Origin: Actomonas sp051209155
GTDB lineage: Bacteria; Verrucomicrobiota; Verrucomicrobiia; Opitutales; Opitutaceae
DNA: 64,000 nt
Direction: 5' to 3' (one strand)
Assembly: GCA_051209155.1 (NCBI GenBank)
Contig: JBPJGB010000001.1
Within the stretch, counting starts at the first letter, position 1, and the number at the start of each line of letters is the position of its first letter. Under the pieces are notes generated by a model, which was not told the origin of the DNA, did no database searches, and was given only the letters and a program-made list of their open reading frames with translations. The position numbers and the translations under genes are program-made. Shown in pieces: positions 14,928 through 23,368 of this stretch.

Positions 14928-15605
14928 ATGAGCACTTTTATTCTCACCGAAAGCTCCTTGGATCCGGCCAACGCCATCTACCGCCAGATCGTCGGCGCGG
15001 GCGACCACTGGTCGGGCGTCGTGCAGCGTGGGCAGGTCATCCGCCTGCTCGATCTCGAGGGTAACCAAGCTGCGGATACGCTCTTCTATGATGCGCATGA
15101 TCCGGAGAACCGCTACAGCGCCTCCGACACGATCTGGCGTCAACGCGCGCTCTACCTGACGACCGGCACGCCACTCATTTCGACCCAGGGCGACACGCTG
15201 CTCACCATCGTGGCCGACACTTGCGGGCGGCACGATACGTTGGGCGGGGCCTGTTCACGCGAGAGCAACACGATGCGCTACGCCCACGAGAAGGAGTCGA
15301 TGCACGCCTGCCGCGACAGCTTCATCCGTGCGGCGCAGGAGTGCGGCTGCGGCCACGACTTCGGCAAGCGCGACATCACCTGCAACATCAACTTCTTCAT
15401 GAATGTGCCGGTGACGCCCGACGGCGGTCTGACCTTCGCCGACGGTGTGTCCGCGCCCGGCCGCTACGTCGAGCTTCGCGCCGAGCGCGACGTGCTCTGT
15501 CTCATCTCCAACTGCCCGCAGCTCAACAACCCTTGCAACGGCTGGAACCCCACGCCCATCGAGGTGCTGATCTGGGACGTCGCATCGGCGGAGACCGCCG
15601 AGTAG
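14928..15605 (+). CDS. Urea carboxylase-associated protein, DUF1989; probable carboxyguanidine deiminase partner subunit
   Basis: A 225-residue DUF1989 protein of the shorter type (UAAP1-like), paralogous to its upstream neighbour. Visible elements are WSGVVQRGQVIRLLDLEGNQ, the cysteine/histidine cluster CGRHDTLGGACSRESNT, FGKRDITCNINFFMNVP and NPCNGWNPTPIEV. With its partner it should form the deiminase acting on the product of the carboxylase downstream. The stop codon (TAG at 15603-15605) lies inside the left arm of an inverted repeat that flanks an antisense gene, so the native 3' end and spacing to the carboxylase appear altered by an insertion. Confidence 0.85.
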   Translation: MSTFILTESSLDPANAIYRQIVGAGDHWSGVVQRGQVIRLLDLEGNQAADTLFYDAHDPENRYSASDTIWRQRALYLTTGTPLISTQGDTLLTIVADTCGRHDTLGGACSRESNTMRYAHEKESMHACRDSFIRAAQECGCGHDFGKRDITCNINFFMNVPVTPDGGLTFADGVSAPGRYVELRAERDVLCLISNCPQLNNPCNGWNPTPIEVLIWDVASAETAE

Positions 15606-16086
15606 TTTGTAGTTGGGAGTTTGAAATTTGTCCGCGCTGTGAATGATTCAGGAAGGAGATTTCTCGAGAGAATGCAGGTAGGCGTTCAACGCTGGGAGCA
15701 GCTTTTTGAGCAACGCTTGCAGCGGCGACTTTTGTTGGCGGGTCACCAGGTTTCGTTTGTCAGCGCGTCGAAGGAAATGACGCACCTCGTAGAGCGAACT
15801 CCGGGCGATTCGGATAAAACGTTGGTGATCGAGTGGGGAAGCACGGCCGTAGCCCTCCGCGATGTTGGCACCCACGCTGTCTGCGGCGCGGACCAACTGG
15901 TGACCGACGGTGGACTTCGCAAAGCTGTCCCAATCTTTGACGGTATCCCATACGAGGTCGGCGAGTTCCTCTGCCATTCCGTAAACCCGCAGGTCGTCCA
16001 ACGCGAAGGTAGCCATGGAGGTTAATTAGCGGACAAGCCGCTGCCGCCAATGACCAAACTACTAATTCCCAACTACCAACTGCTAC
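15602..16086. mobile_element. Inverted-repeat-flanked insertion carrying a four-helix-bundle gene
   Basis: Imperfect inverted repeats bound this 485-nt segment. The left arm is 15602-15630 (GTAGTTTGTAGTTGGGAG) and the right arm 16054-16086, whose reverse complement begins GTAGCAGTTGGTAGTTGGGA; about 23 of 29 positions agree. Inside, on the opposite strand to the surrounding operon, is one four-helix-bundle gene. The segment splits the deiminase genes from the carboxylase, which are normally adjacent. No transposase is encoded, so if mobile it is non-autonomous. Direct target duplications were not evident. Confidence 0.5.
15648..16016 (-). CDS. Four-helix bundle protein (23S rRNA intervening-sequence protein family)
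   Basis: A 122-residue protein of the S23/IVP four-helix bundle family (related to the Avd accessory protein of diversity-generating retroelements). Hallmarks are LRVYGMAEELADLVWD, QLVRAADSVGANIAEGYGR, and RFIRIARSSLYEVRHFLRRA. Family members occur within 23S rRNA intervening sequences or as free-standing genes; the function of the free form is not established. It is antisense to the operon around it and enclosed by inverted repeats (15602-15630 and 16054-16086), which suggests it arrived as a unit. No reverse transcriptase or variable repeat is nearby, arguing against a retroelement. Confidence 0.88.
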   Translation of the reverse strand: MATFALDDLRVYGMAEELADLVWDTVKDWDSFAKSTVGHQLVRAADSVGANIAEGYGRASPLDHQRFIRIARSSLYEVRHFLRRADKRNLVTRQQKSPLQALLKKLLPALNAYLHSLEKSPS

Positions 16087-16087
16087 C

Positions 16088-19000
16088 GTGCCTTTCACCA
16101 AAGTTCTCATCGCCAACCGCGGGGCCATCGCGTGCCGCATCATTCGCACCCTGAAGCGCATGGGCATCGGCTCCGTCGCCGTGTATTCGGAGGCCGACGT
16201 CGGCTCGCTGCATGTCGAGCAGGCCGACGAGGCGGTTTGCATCGGGCCGGCCCCGGCGGCGCAGAGTTATCTGGATGTCGACAAGATTCTCGCTGTCGCC
16301 CGCGAAACCGGCGCGCAGGCGATTCATCCGGGTTATGGGTTTCTGAGTGAGAACCCCGCCTTTGCCGAGGCCTGCGAACAGTCCGGCATCGCCTTCATCG
16401 GGCCGTCGCCGGACAACATGCGGGCCTTCGGGCTCAAGCACACCGCCCGCGCTTTGGCGGAAGAGGCGGGCGTGCCGCTGCTGCCGGGCTCGGGCCTGCT
16501 CGCCTCGGTCGACGAGGCCCTGGCCGAGGCAGAGCGCATCGGCTACCCGGTCATGTTGAAGAGCACCGCGGGTGGCGGCGGCATTGGCATGCAACTGATC
16601 CGCGACGCCACGGCCTTGCCCGAGGCCTTTGCTTCGGTTGAGCGGTTGGCGAAGAACAACTTCAAGGAGGGTGGGGTATTCCTGGAGAAGTTCGTCGAAC
16701 ACGCCCGCCACATTGAGGTGCAGATCTTCGGCGATGGGGCGGGGCACGTAGTCGCTTTGGGCGAACGCGATTGTTCGGCGCAGCGTCGGAACCAGAAGGT
16801 GGTTGAGGAAACGCCGGCGCCCGGACTGACCGACGCGGTGCGCCGCGAGTTGTTGGACTGCGCGGCGCGGCTTGGCGAATCCGCCGGCTACCGCAACGCG
16901 GGCACGGTCGAGTTCGTCTACGATGCCGACAGTGCGGCGTTCTATTTTCTCGAGGTGAACACGCGGCTGCAGGTCGAGCACGGCGTGACGGAGGAAGTCA
17001 CCGGCATCGATCTCGTCGAGTGGATGGTCAAGCAGGCGGCGGGCGAGCTGGATTCGCTGACCGAATTCAAATCCGAATGTGACGGTGCGTCGATTCAGGT
17101 GCGCCTGTATTCGGAGGATCCCGGGAAAAACTTTCAGCCTTCGACCGGATTGATCACGGACCTCTCGTTTCCTCCGACGGCGCGCGTCGAAACCTGGGTG
17201 GAGCGGGGGAGCGAGGTTTCGCCCTATTACGATCCGATGATCGCGAAGATCATCGTGCGTGGTGCCGATCGAGCAGAGGCCTTGGCGAAACTGACGGCGG
17301 CCTTGGCGGAAACGCAGGTGCACGGGCTCGAGACCAACTTGGTTTACCTGCGCCAGATCGTGAGCTCGGCGGTGTTTCAGGAAGGCCGCACGATCACGCG
17401 TTCGCTGGCCGATCTGCCCTACGCGGCGGCGACCATCGAGGTCTTGGACGGTGGCACGCAGACGACCGTGCAGGACTACCCCGGACGCGTCGGCTACTGG
17501 GATGTCGGCGTGCCGCCCTCCGGGCCGATGGATCATTTTTCGTTTCGCCTCGCCAATCGCTTGCTCGGCAATGACGCGGCGGCGGCGGGGTTGGAAATCA
17601 CCGTGGCCGGTCCGACCTTGCGCTTCAACACCGCGACCACCATCGCGCTGGTGGGGTCGCCGCTGCCCGCGACCTTGGACGATCAGCCCGTCGCCTACGG
17701 CGAGTGTGTCGAAGTCGCGGCGGGTCAGGTGTTGCGCATCGGCGCGTCCACCGCGGACACGCCGGGCATGCGCGCCTACCTCGCCGTCGCGGGTGGTTTG
17801 GATGTGCCGGACTATCTGGGCAGCAAAGCGACCTTCACCCTCGGTCTCTTTGGCGGTCACGCCGGTCGGGCGCTGCGCGTTGGCGACGTGCTGCGCTTGG
17901 CCGAATCAGCGGGTGGCCGTCAGCGTGAGGGCGTGGTCCCGGCGTTGCCGGTCAAGCTGCGTCCACCGCTGACGCGCACGTGGGACATCGGCGTGCTCTA
18001 CGGGCCGCACGGCGCGCCGGATTTCTTCAAACCCGAAGACATCGCCGATCTTTTTTCCGCCACCTATGAGGTGCACTACAATTCGGCCCGCACCGGCGTG
18101 CGACTCATCGGTCCCAAACCGCGTTGGGCACGGCAGGACGGCGGGGAAGCGGGACTGCACCCTTCCAATATCCACGACAACGCCTACGCCATCGGCGCGA
18201 TCGATTTCACCGGCGATATGCCAATCATCTTGGGTCCGGATGGTCCCAGTCTCGGCGGCTTTGTTTGCCCGGCGGCCATCGTGCGCAGTGAGTTGTGGAA
18301 AATGGGTCAGCTCAAACCCGGCGACAAGGTGCGCTTCCATCCCGTCACGGCCGAGTCGGCGCGGGCGGCGGAAGCGGCGCAAGACGCCGCGATCGCGGCC
18401 CTGGACGGTGGCGAAGTGGCGCCGTTGGTGCGGACCGCCGAACCCGAGCCGGCCATCCTGCACACGACGCCGGAGCGAGGCGACAATCCGGCCGTCTGCT
18501 ACCGGCGCGCCGGTGACCGCTACTTGTTGGTTGAGTTCGGCCCGATGGTGCTCGACCTCGAACTCCGCTTCCGGGTGCACGCGCTCTACACCGCGCTGCA
18601 GGCATGTCGCCCGGAGGGCATCGTCGATCTGACCCCGGGCATTCGTTCGCTGCAGGTCCACTATGATCAGGTGGTGCTCCCGCTCGATCGGCTGCTGGCG
18701 ATCCTCATCGAGTTGGAGGAAACGCTGCCGGACAATGACGACCTCGAGGTGCCGACCCGCATCGTGCACCTGCCGCTGTCCTGGGAGGACGAGTCGACGC
18801 TGCTGGCGATCCGCAAATACATGCAGATCGTGCGCAAGGACGCGCCGTGGTGCCCGAGCAACATTGAGTTCATTCGGCGGATCAACGATCTGGATTCGGT
18901 GGCCGAAGTGAAGCGCATCGCCTTCGAGGCGAGCTACCTCGTGTTGGGCTTGGGTGACGTGTATCTGGGCGCACCGGTTGCGACGCCGGTTGATCCGCGC

Positions 19001-19711
19001 CATCGCCTCGTGACCACCAAATACAACCCGGCCCGCACCTGGACGCCGGAAAACGCTGTCGGCATCGGTGGGGCATACCTCTGCGTTTATGGCATGGAAG
19101 GGCCGGGCGGTTACCAGTTCATCGGTCGCACCGTGCAAATGTGGAACCGTTGGCGGCAGACCGCCGACTTCGCCGAGGGCAAACCGTGGCTCCTGCGCTT
19201 CTTTGACCAGATTCGGTTCTACGAGGTGAGCGCCGAGGAGCTCGCCCAGTTCCGGGAGGACTTTCCGCGGGGACGCTTCAAGCTGCGCATCGAGCACGAG
19301 ACGTTTCGGATGCACGACTATCGGCGGTTCCTGGCGGATAACGCCGCCAGCGTCGAAGCCTTCAAGACCAAGCAACAGGCGGCGTTCGAGGCCGAGCGGC
19401 AGCGTTGGGAGGAATCGGGGCAGCTCAACTTCTCCGCCGAATCCGAAGCGGCGGTCGCCGCTTTGGGCGACGACGCGCCGTTGCCGCCGGGCCAACAGCC
19501 CGTGGTGGGCGCCGTGCCGGGCAACGTCTGGAAAATCCAGGTGCAACCCGGTGACCGCGTGGAGGCCGGTCAGGTGCTGGTCATCCTCGAGTCGATGAAG
19601 ATGGAAATCCCGGTCGCCTCCGCGCTGGCGGGCGAGGTGGTTGAGGTTCGCTGCGTCGAAGGCCGTCCCGTCCAAGCCGGTGACAAACTCATCATCCTCA
19701 AAACCGACTGA
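16088..19711 (+). CDS. Biotin-dependent guanidine/urea carboxylase
   Basis: A 1207-residue multidomain carboxylase. The biotin carboxylase half is about residues 1-450 (VLIANRGAIACRIIRTLK, ATP-binding KSTAGGGGIGMQ, CSAQRRNQKVVEETPAP, EVNTRLQVEHGVTEE). The KipI/KipA-like carboxyltransferase domains are about 450-1000 (TTVQDYPGRVGYWDVGVPPS, DGPSLGGFVCPA). A C-terminal biotinyl domain carries ILESMKMEI with biotin lysine K1171. It makes N-carboxylated urea (allophanate) or carboxyguanidine at the cost of ATP. The two deiminase-type genes upstream favour guanidine as the physiological substrate; sequence by eye cannot exclude urea. The start is GTG 16088, right at the junction of an inverted-repeat insertion, so its native leader may have been replaced. 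Confidence 0.9.
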   Translation: MPFTKVLIANRGAIACRIIRTLKRMGIGSVAVYSEADVGSLHVEQADEAVCIGPAPAAQSYLDVDKILAVARETGAQAIHPGYGFLSENPAFAEACEQSGIAFIGPSPDNMRAFGLKHTARALAEEAGVPLLPGSGLLASVDEALAEAERIGYPVMLKSTAGGGGIGMQLIRDATALPEAFASVERLAKNNFKEGGVFLEKFVEHARHIEVQIFGDGAGHVVALGERDCSAQRRNQKVVEETPAPGLTDAVRRELLDCAARLGESAGYRNAGTVEFVYDADSAAFYFLEVNTRLQVEHGVTEEVTGIDLVEWMVKQAAGELDSLTEFKSECDGASIQVRLYSEDPGKNFQPSTGLITDLSFPPTARVETWVERGSEVSPYYDPMIAKIIVRGADRAEALAKLTAALAETQVHGLETNLVYLRQIVSSAVFQEGRTITRSLADLPYAAATIEVLDGGTQTTVQDYPGRVGYWDVGVPPSGPMDHFSFRLANRLLGNDAAAAGLEITVAGPTLRFNTATTIALVGSPLPATLDDQPVAYGECVEVAAGQVLRIGASTADTPGMRAYLAVAGGLDVPDYLGSKATFTLGLFGGHAGRALRVGDVLRLAESAGGRQREGVVPALPVKLRPPLTRTWDIGVLYGPHGAPDFFKPEDIADLFSATYEVHYNSARTGVRLIGPKPRWARQDGGEAGLHPSNIHDNAYAIGAIDFTGDMPIILGPDGPSLGGFVCPAAIVRSELWKMGQLKPGDKVRFHPVTAESARAAEAAQDAAIAALDGGEVAPLVRTAEPEPAILHTTPERGDNPAVCYRRAGDRYLLVEFGPMVLDLELRFRVHALYTALQACRPEGIVDLTPGIRSLQVHYDQVVLPLDRLLAILIELEETLPDNDDLEVPTRIVHLPLSWEDESTLLAIRKYMQIVRKDAPWCPSNIEFIRRINDLDSVAEVKRIAFEASYLVLGLGDVYLGAPVATPVDPRHRLVTTKYNPARTWTPENAVGIGGAYLCVYGMEGPGGYQFIGRTVQMWNRWRQTADFAEGKPWLLRFFDQIRFYEVSAEELAQFREDFPRGRFKLRIEHETFRMHDYRRFLADNAASVEAFKTKQQAAFEAERQRWEESGQLNFSAESEAAVAALGDDAPLPPGQQPVVGAVPGNVWKIQVQPGDRVEAGQVLVILESMKMEIPVASALAGEVVEVRCVEGRPVQAGDKLIILKTD

Positions 19712-19719
19712 AGGTTCAC

Positions 19720-21399
19720 ATGAAGCCACTGGGAATTGATCATTGTCTGAAGCAACGTGCCGCGCAGGCGGACAATCCGGTGTGGATCACGCCGCTGTCG
19801 GACGCGGCGGTGCGCGAGCGGGCGGCGCGGGCGCCGGACGGACCGTTGTGCGGGGCGACCTTTGCGATCAAGGACAACATCGATCTGGCCGGGGTGCCGA
19901 CCACGGCTGCGTGCCCGGAATACGAATACACACCGGAGCGCAGTGCGACCGTGGTCGAGCGCTTGCTGGCCGCCGGGGCGGTGCCGCTCGGGAAAAGCAA
20001 TTTGGATCAGTTCGCCACCGGCCTCGTGGGCGTGCGCACGCCTTACGGCGTGCCGGTGAATCCGTTCGGGGCGGAGTGGGTTCCCGGAGGCTCGAGTTGT
20101 GGTTCCGCCGTGGCGGTGTCGACCGGCCAATGTGACTTCGCGCTGGGCACCGATACCGCCGGTTCCGGTCGGGTGCCGGCGGCGTTCAACGAATTGGTCG
20201 GTCTGAAACCGACCCGCGGTCTGCTCAGCACCCGCGGGGTGGTGCCGGCTTGCCGCACCTTGGATTGCGTTTCGATCTTTACTCGCACGATCGCCGATGC
20301 GGCGGACGTGCTCGCGGTGGCGGCGGCTTACGACGCGGAGGATCCCTACAGCCGGCCGGCGGCTCCGCCGGTGGATGACCGTTCCCGCCCGTGGCGCATC
20401 GGTGTGCCGGCCAGGGAGCACCTTAACTTTTGCGAAGACGAGTCGGCGGCCGCTTTGTTCAACGTGGCGGTGACCCGCTGGCGCGATTTGGGCGCGGAGA
20501 TCGTCGAGATCGACTACGCGCCGTTCACCGAAACCGCGCGATTGCTCTACGAGGGGCCGTGGGTGGCCGAGCGTTACGCCGCGATTCGGGACTTCATCGA
20601 GACCAAGCCCGAGGCCCTGTATCCGGTCACGCGGGACATCATTGGCGGGGCGGTGGGGGCGACCGCCGTGGCCGCCTTTGCGGCGCAATATCGCCTCGCG
20701 GAACTCCGGCGTCGGACCGAGGCGGTTTGGACCACGATCGACGCGATGCTCACGCCGACCGCGCCGACGTGTTATACGCTGGAGCAAGTGGCGGCGGATC
20801 CGATTCGGTTGAACAGCAATCTCGGGCTCTACACCAACCACATGAACCTGCTCGACCTGAGCGCTCTGGCCGTGCCGGTGGGGCGTTTGTCGACCGGCAT
20901 TCCGTGGGGCGTGACGCTGTCGGCTCCGGCCTTTGCGGAGGACCGCTTGTTGCGGCTGGGCGCGAAGTTCCTTGGTGAACCGGCGCCGGCGCCGGTGCTG
21001 ACGGCGGCGGGAACGGTGCGGGTGGCGGTCTGCGGGGCGCACCTGTCCGGCTTACCGCTGAATCACCAGCTCACCTCGCTGGGGGCCCGCAAGGTGGCAG
21101 TCACGCAGACTACGCCGGATTATCGTTTGTATGCCTTGCCCGACACTTCCCCGCCGAAGCCCGGTTTGGTGCGCGTGGCCGGGGGCGGTGCGGAGATTGA
21201 GGTGGAGGTCTGGGAACTGGGTATCGCGGAATACGGCCGCTTTGTGGCGGGAATTCCGGCGCCCTTGGGCATCGGCACCCTGCAGCTCGCCAACGGTGAA
21301 GCCTTGCAGGGTTTCTGCTGCGAAGCGGTGGCGGTGGAGGGCGCGCGCGATGTGACTGAATTTGGAGGTTGGCGCGGCTACCTCCGCTCGTTGGCTTGA
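19720..21399 (+). CDS. atzF: Allophanate hydrolase
   Basis: A 559-residue amidase-signature enzyme that converts allophanate to two ammonia and two CO2 (with a spontaneous last step). The catalytic triad is visible: K51 in FAIKDNID, cis-Ser S126 in PGGSSCGSA and nucleophile S149 in GTDTAGSGRVP. The amidase domain is about 1-430. A separate C-terminal domain of about 120 residues (from VRVAVCGAHLSGLPLNHQL, ending FGGWRGYLRSL) is typical of AtzF/DUR1 and acts in the second hydrolysis. It is 8 nt after the carboxylase. Its stop overlaps the ureE start (TGATG at 21397-21401), tying urease maturation to this operon. Confidence 0.93.
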   Translation: MKPLGIDHCLKQRAAQADNPVWITPLSDAAVRERAARAPDGPLCGATFAIKDNIDLAGVPTTAACPEYEYTPERSATVVERLLAAGAVPLGKSNLDQFATGLVGVRTPYGVPVNPFGAEWVPGGSSCGSAVAVSTGQCDFALGTDTAGSGRVPAAFNELVGLKPTRGLLSTRGVVPACRTLDCVSIFTRTIADAADVLAVAAAYDAEDPYSRPAAPPVDDRSRPWRIGVPAREHLNFCEDESAAALFNVAVTRWRDLGAEIVEIDYAPFTETARLLYEGPWVAERYAAIRDFIETKPEALYPVTRDIIGGAVGATAVAAFAAQYRLAELRRRTEAVWTTIDAMLTPTAPTCYTLEQVAADPIRLNSNLGLYTNHMNLLDLSALAVPVGRLSTGIPWGVTLSAPAFAEDRLLRLGAKFLGEPAPAPVLTAAGTVRVAVCGAHLSGLPLNHQLTSLGARKVAVTQTTPDYRLYALPDTSPPKPGLVRVAGGGAEIEVEVWELGIAEYGRFVAGIPAPLGIGTLQLANGEALQGFCCEAVAVEGARDVTEFGGWRGYLRSLA

Positions 21400-21878
21400 T
21401 GGTTCGCCCCATGATTCTCGTCCATGCGCCGCTGACCGATTTCAACGCCGACCTGCCGATTGTGGCGATCAAGGTGGAGCGTCTGAAGCTGGCCAAGCGG
21501 CGCTGGCGCGGACAGGCGGACGACGGGACGGACTTCGGCTTTGAGGTGGCGGCACCGCTGCGGCCCGACACCTGCGTCTGGCAAAGCGACACCGCCCGCT
21601 ACGTGATCGCGCAGCAACCGGAACCGGTGCTGGCGATCGCGCTCGATTTCCCGCCCTGCGCCGCGGCGGGCATCGGCTGGGCGGTGGGCAACCTGCACCT
21701 GGAGCTCATGTCCGAACCCCGCCGTTTGCTGGCGATCGACGATCGGGCGGTGCGGCAACTGCTCGAGCGTATCCAAGTTCCCTTTACACCGACCACCGCC
21801 GTCTTTCGGCCGGGGCGCTTCGCCCGGCACGATGAAACCTCCGCCAGCCATGAACTCGGACCCAGCCATCGGCACTGA
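21399..21878 (+). CDS. ureE: Urease accessory protein UreE (nickel metallochaperone)
   Basis: A 159-residue UreE. The N-terminal domain starts ILVHAPLTDFNADLPIVAIK, the central metal-binding domain contains GWAVGNLHLELM (the G-N-x-H motif with the conserved nickel histidine), and the C-terminal tail FARHDETSASHELGPSHRH holds five histidines. It delivers nickel to the UreG-containing activation complex. The start overlapping the atzF stop (ATG 21399) is preferred for coupling; ATG 21411 is possible. The N-terminal region is highly diverged from enteric UreE. It overlaps ureF by up to 47 nt. Confidence 0.85.
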   Translation: MVRPMILVHAPLTDFNADLPIVAIKVERLKLAKRRWRGQADDGTDFGFEVAAPLRPDTCVWQSDTARYVIAQQPEPVLAIALDFPPCAAAGIGWAVGNLHLELMSEPRRLLAIDDRAVRQLLERIQVPFTPTTAVFRPGRFARHDETSASHELGPSHRH

Positions 21879-22563
21879 CGCGGCCTGGTTTTGCGGCCAA
21901 CTGCAGGCGGGGGATTCGTTCTACCCAACGGGTGGTTACGCGCATTCCTACGGCCTGGAAGGTCTGGTGCATCAAGGCGTGCTGCGGGATGCGGAGACGT
22001 TGCACACCTTCTATTTCCAAACGGTGTTGCCGTCGCTGGAGCGCGCCGAGCTCCCGGTGGTGGCGCACGCGTGGCGGGCGCTGGTGGCGCGGGACTGGGT
22101 GGCGGTGGGTGAGCTCTGCGAACTCGCCAGCGCCTTGAAGACGACGCGCGAAGTGCGCGTGGCCAGTCGCAACGTGGGACGCCAGCGCGTGGAGCTGTTG
22201 GCGCGCCTGCGCCCGGATTCGCTGGCACCCGAATTTGCGCGGCGGGCGGAAGAGAATGCCTGGCCGCACGCGGCGACAGTGGCGGCGGCCCTGGAGGGGG
22301 GCGTGAACGGGGCGCCGTTGGGCGCCGTGTTGGGGGGCGTTTTTTACGCGACGGTTTCCGGTCAGTTGGCGGCGGCGATGAAGTTGCTGCGGATCGGCCA
22401 GAATGCGGCGCAGAGCCTGCTGACCGAAACGCTGCAGCACGCGCCGGCAACGGTGGCGGCCGCGGCGGAGATTCCGCGGGCAGAAATCGGCTGGTTTAAC
22501 CCCTGGCTCGATATCGCCTCCGCGCGGCACGAAACGGCGGCGGCCCGACTTTTCATTTCCTGA
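21832..22563 (+). CDS. ureF: Urease accessory protein UreF
   Basis: A 243-residue all-helical UreF, a component of the UreDFG complex that loads nickel into apo-urease. Typical blocks are LQAGDSFYPTGGYAHSYGLEGLV near the N-terminus, REVRVASRNVGRQRVELL centrally, and TVSGQLAAAMKLLRIGQ with the conserved helical core. Starts at 21832 or 21850 are both possible; the first overlaps the end of ureE by 47 nt in another frame. It sits between ureE and ureG in the usual order. Confidence 0.9.
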   Translation: MKPPPAMNSDPAIGTDAAWFCGQLQAGDSFYPTGGYAHSYGLEGLVHQGVLRDAETLHTFYFQTVLPSLERAELPVVAHAWRALVARDWVAVGELCELASALKTTREVRVASRNVGRQRVELLARLRPDSLAPEFARRAEENAWPHAATVAAALEGGVNGAPLGAVLGGVFYATVSGQLAAAMKLLRIGQNAAQSLLTETLQHAPATVAAAAEIPRAEIGWFNPWLDIASARHETAAARLFIS

Positions 22564-22579
22564 ACAATTGCCCACAAAC

Positions 22580-23206
22580 ATGACGAAGATACGCCCCCCT
22601 CGAATTGGCATTGGTGGCCCGGTTGGTTCCGGCAAGACGATGCTTTGCCTGAAACTCTGTCGCGCGCTGCGTGAGCGTTACTCCATGGCGGTGGTGACCA
22701 ATGACATCTACACGCAGGAGGATGCGCAGTATCTCACGCGCTCGGGCGCCTTGCCGGCCGAGCGTATCGCCGGGGTGGAGACGGGCGGCTGTCCGCACAC
22801 CGCCATCCGGGACGACACCACGATGAACGAGCAGGCGGTGCAGGCGTTGGAGGCATCGATCCCCGACCTGCAGCTGGTGTTGGTGGAAAGTGGCGGCGAC
22901 AACCTCTCGGCCACGTTCTCGCCGGAGTTGGTGGACGCGTTCATCTACGTGATCGACGTGGCCGAAGGGGACAAGATTCCGCGCAAGGGCGGCCCGGCGG
23001 TGCGCTTCAGCGACCTGCTCATCATCAACAAAATCGACCTCGCCCCGCTGGTTGGCGCCGACCTCGACGTGATGGACCGCGACGCCAAGGTGCAACGCGG
23101 CGAACGCCCGTTCGTGTTCTGTGATCTCAAACGCGAACACAACCTCGAGGCCGTCATCGCGTGGATCGAACACGAGGTGCTCTTCGCGCAACAGGCAAAG
23201 CACTGA
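22580..23206 (+). CDS. ureG: Urease accessory GTPase UreG
   Basis: A 208-residue SIMIBI GTPase that drives nickel insertion into urease. The P-loop GIGGPVGSGKT is near the N-terminus. The nickel-binding CPH is in ETGGCPHTAIRDD, the switch region is ESGGDNLSATFSPELVD, and the guanine-specificity motif NKID is in LLIINKIDLAP. ATG 22580 gives the normal family start; an in-frame TTG at 22568 is less likely. It lies 16 nt after ureF. An intergenic repeat then separates it from ureD. Confidence 0.96.
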   Translation: MTKIRPPRIGIGGPVGSGKTMLCLKLCRALRERYSMAVVTNDIYTQEDAQYLTRSGALPAERIAGVETGGCPHTAIRDDTTMNEQAVQALEASIPDLQLVLVESGGDNLSATFSPELVDAFIYVIDVAEGDKIPRKGGPAVRFSDLLIINKIDLAPLVGADLDVMDRDAKVQRGERPFVFCDLKREHNLEAVIAWIEHEVLFAQQAKH

Positions 23207-23216
23207 AACTTTTTTT

Positions 23217-23355
23217 AACCACGAATGGACACGAATGGCTTCGCCTACCGGCTACGCACTGCCCTCGATGGCAGGAATCTCGGAGTGGGGCGGAACGGTA
23301 GTGGAGCCCATTCGTGTCCATGTCATACCACTCACTTTGTTCGTAGACGTGGTTA
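23217..23355. repeat. AACCACGAATGG-type inverted repeat between ureG and ureD
   Basis: The left arm begins AACCACGAATGGACACGAAT at 23217. The right side carries the complementary CCATTCGTGTCCAT at about 23308-23321 and ends CGTGGTTA at 23348-23355, matching the outer end of the left arm. It belongs to the same family as the repeat at 36-114 (units of the form GGATGAACAC/GAATGGACAC). It ends 13 nt before the ureD start codon and occupies nearly the whole spacer. Confidence 0.8.
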
Positions 23356-23368
23356 GAAACACGGTGTC

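Noticed and set aside
15621..16025. + strand gene inside the inverted-repeat element
   Set aside because: The opposite frame encodes a clear four-helix bundle protein; the + frame has no recognisable pattern.
22568..22579. TTG start for ureG
   Set aside because: An ATG twelve bases later gives the normal UreG N-terminus; the extra residues are not conserved in the family.
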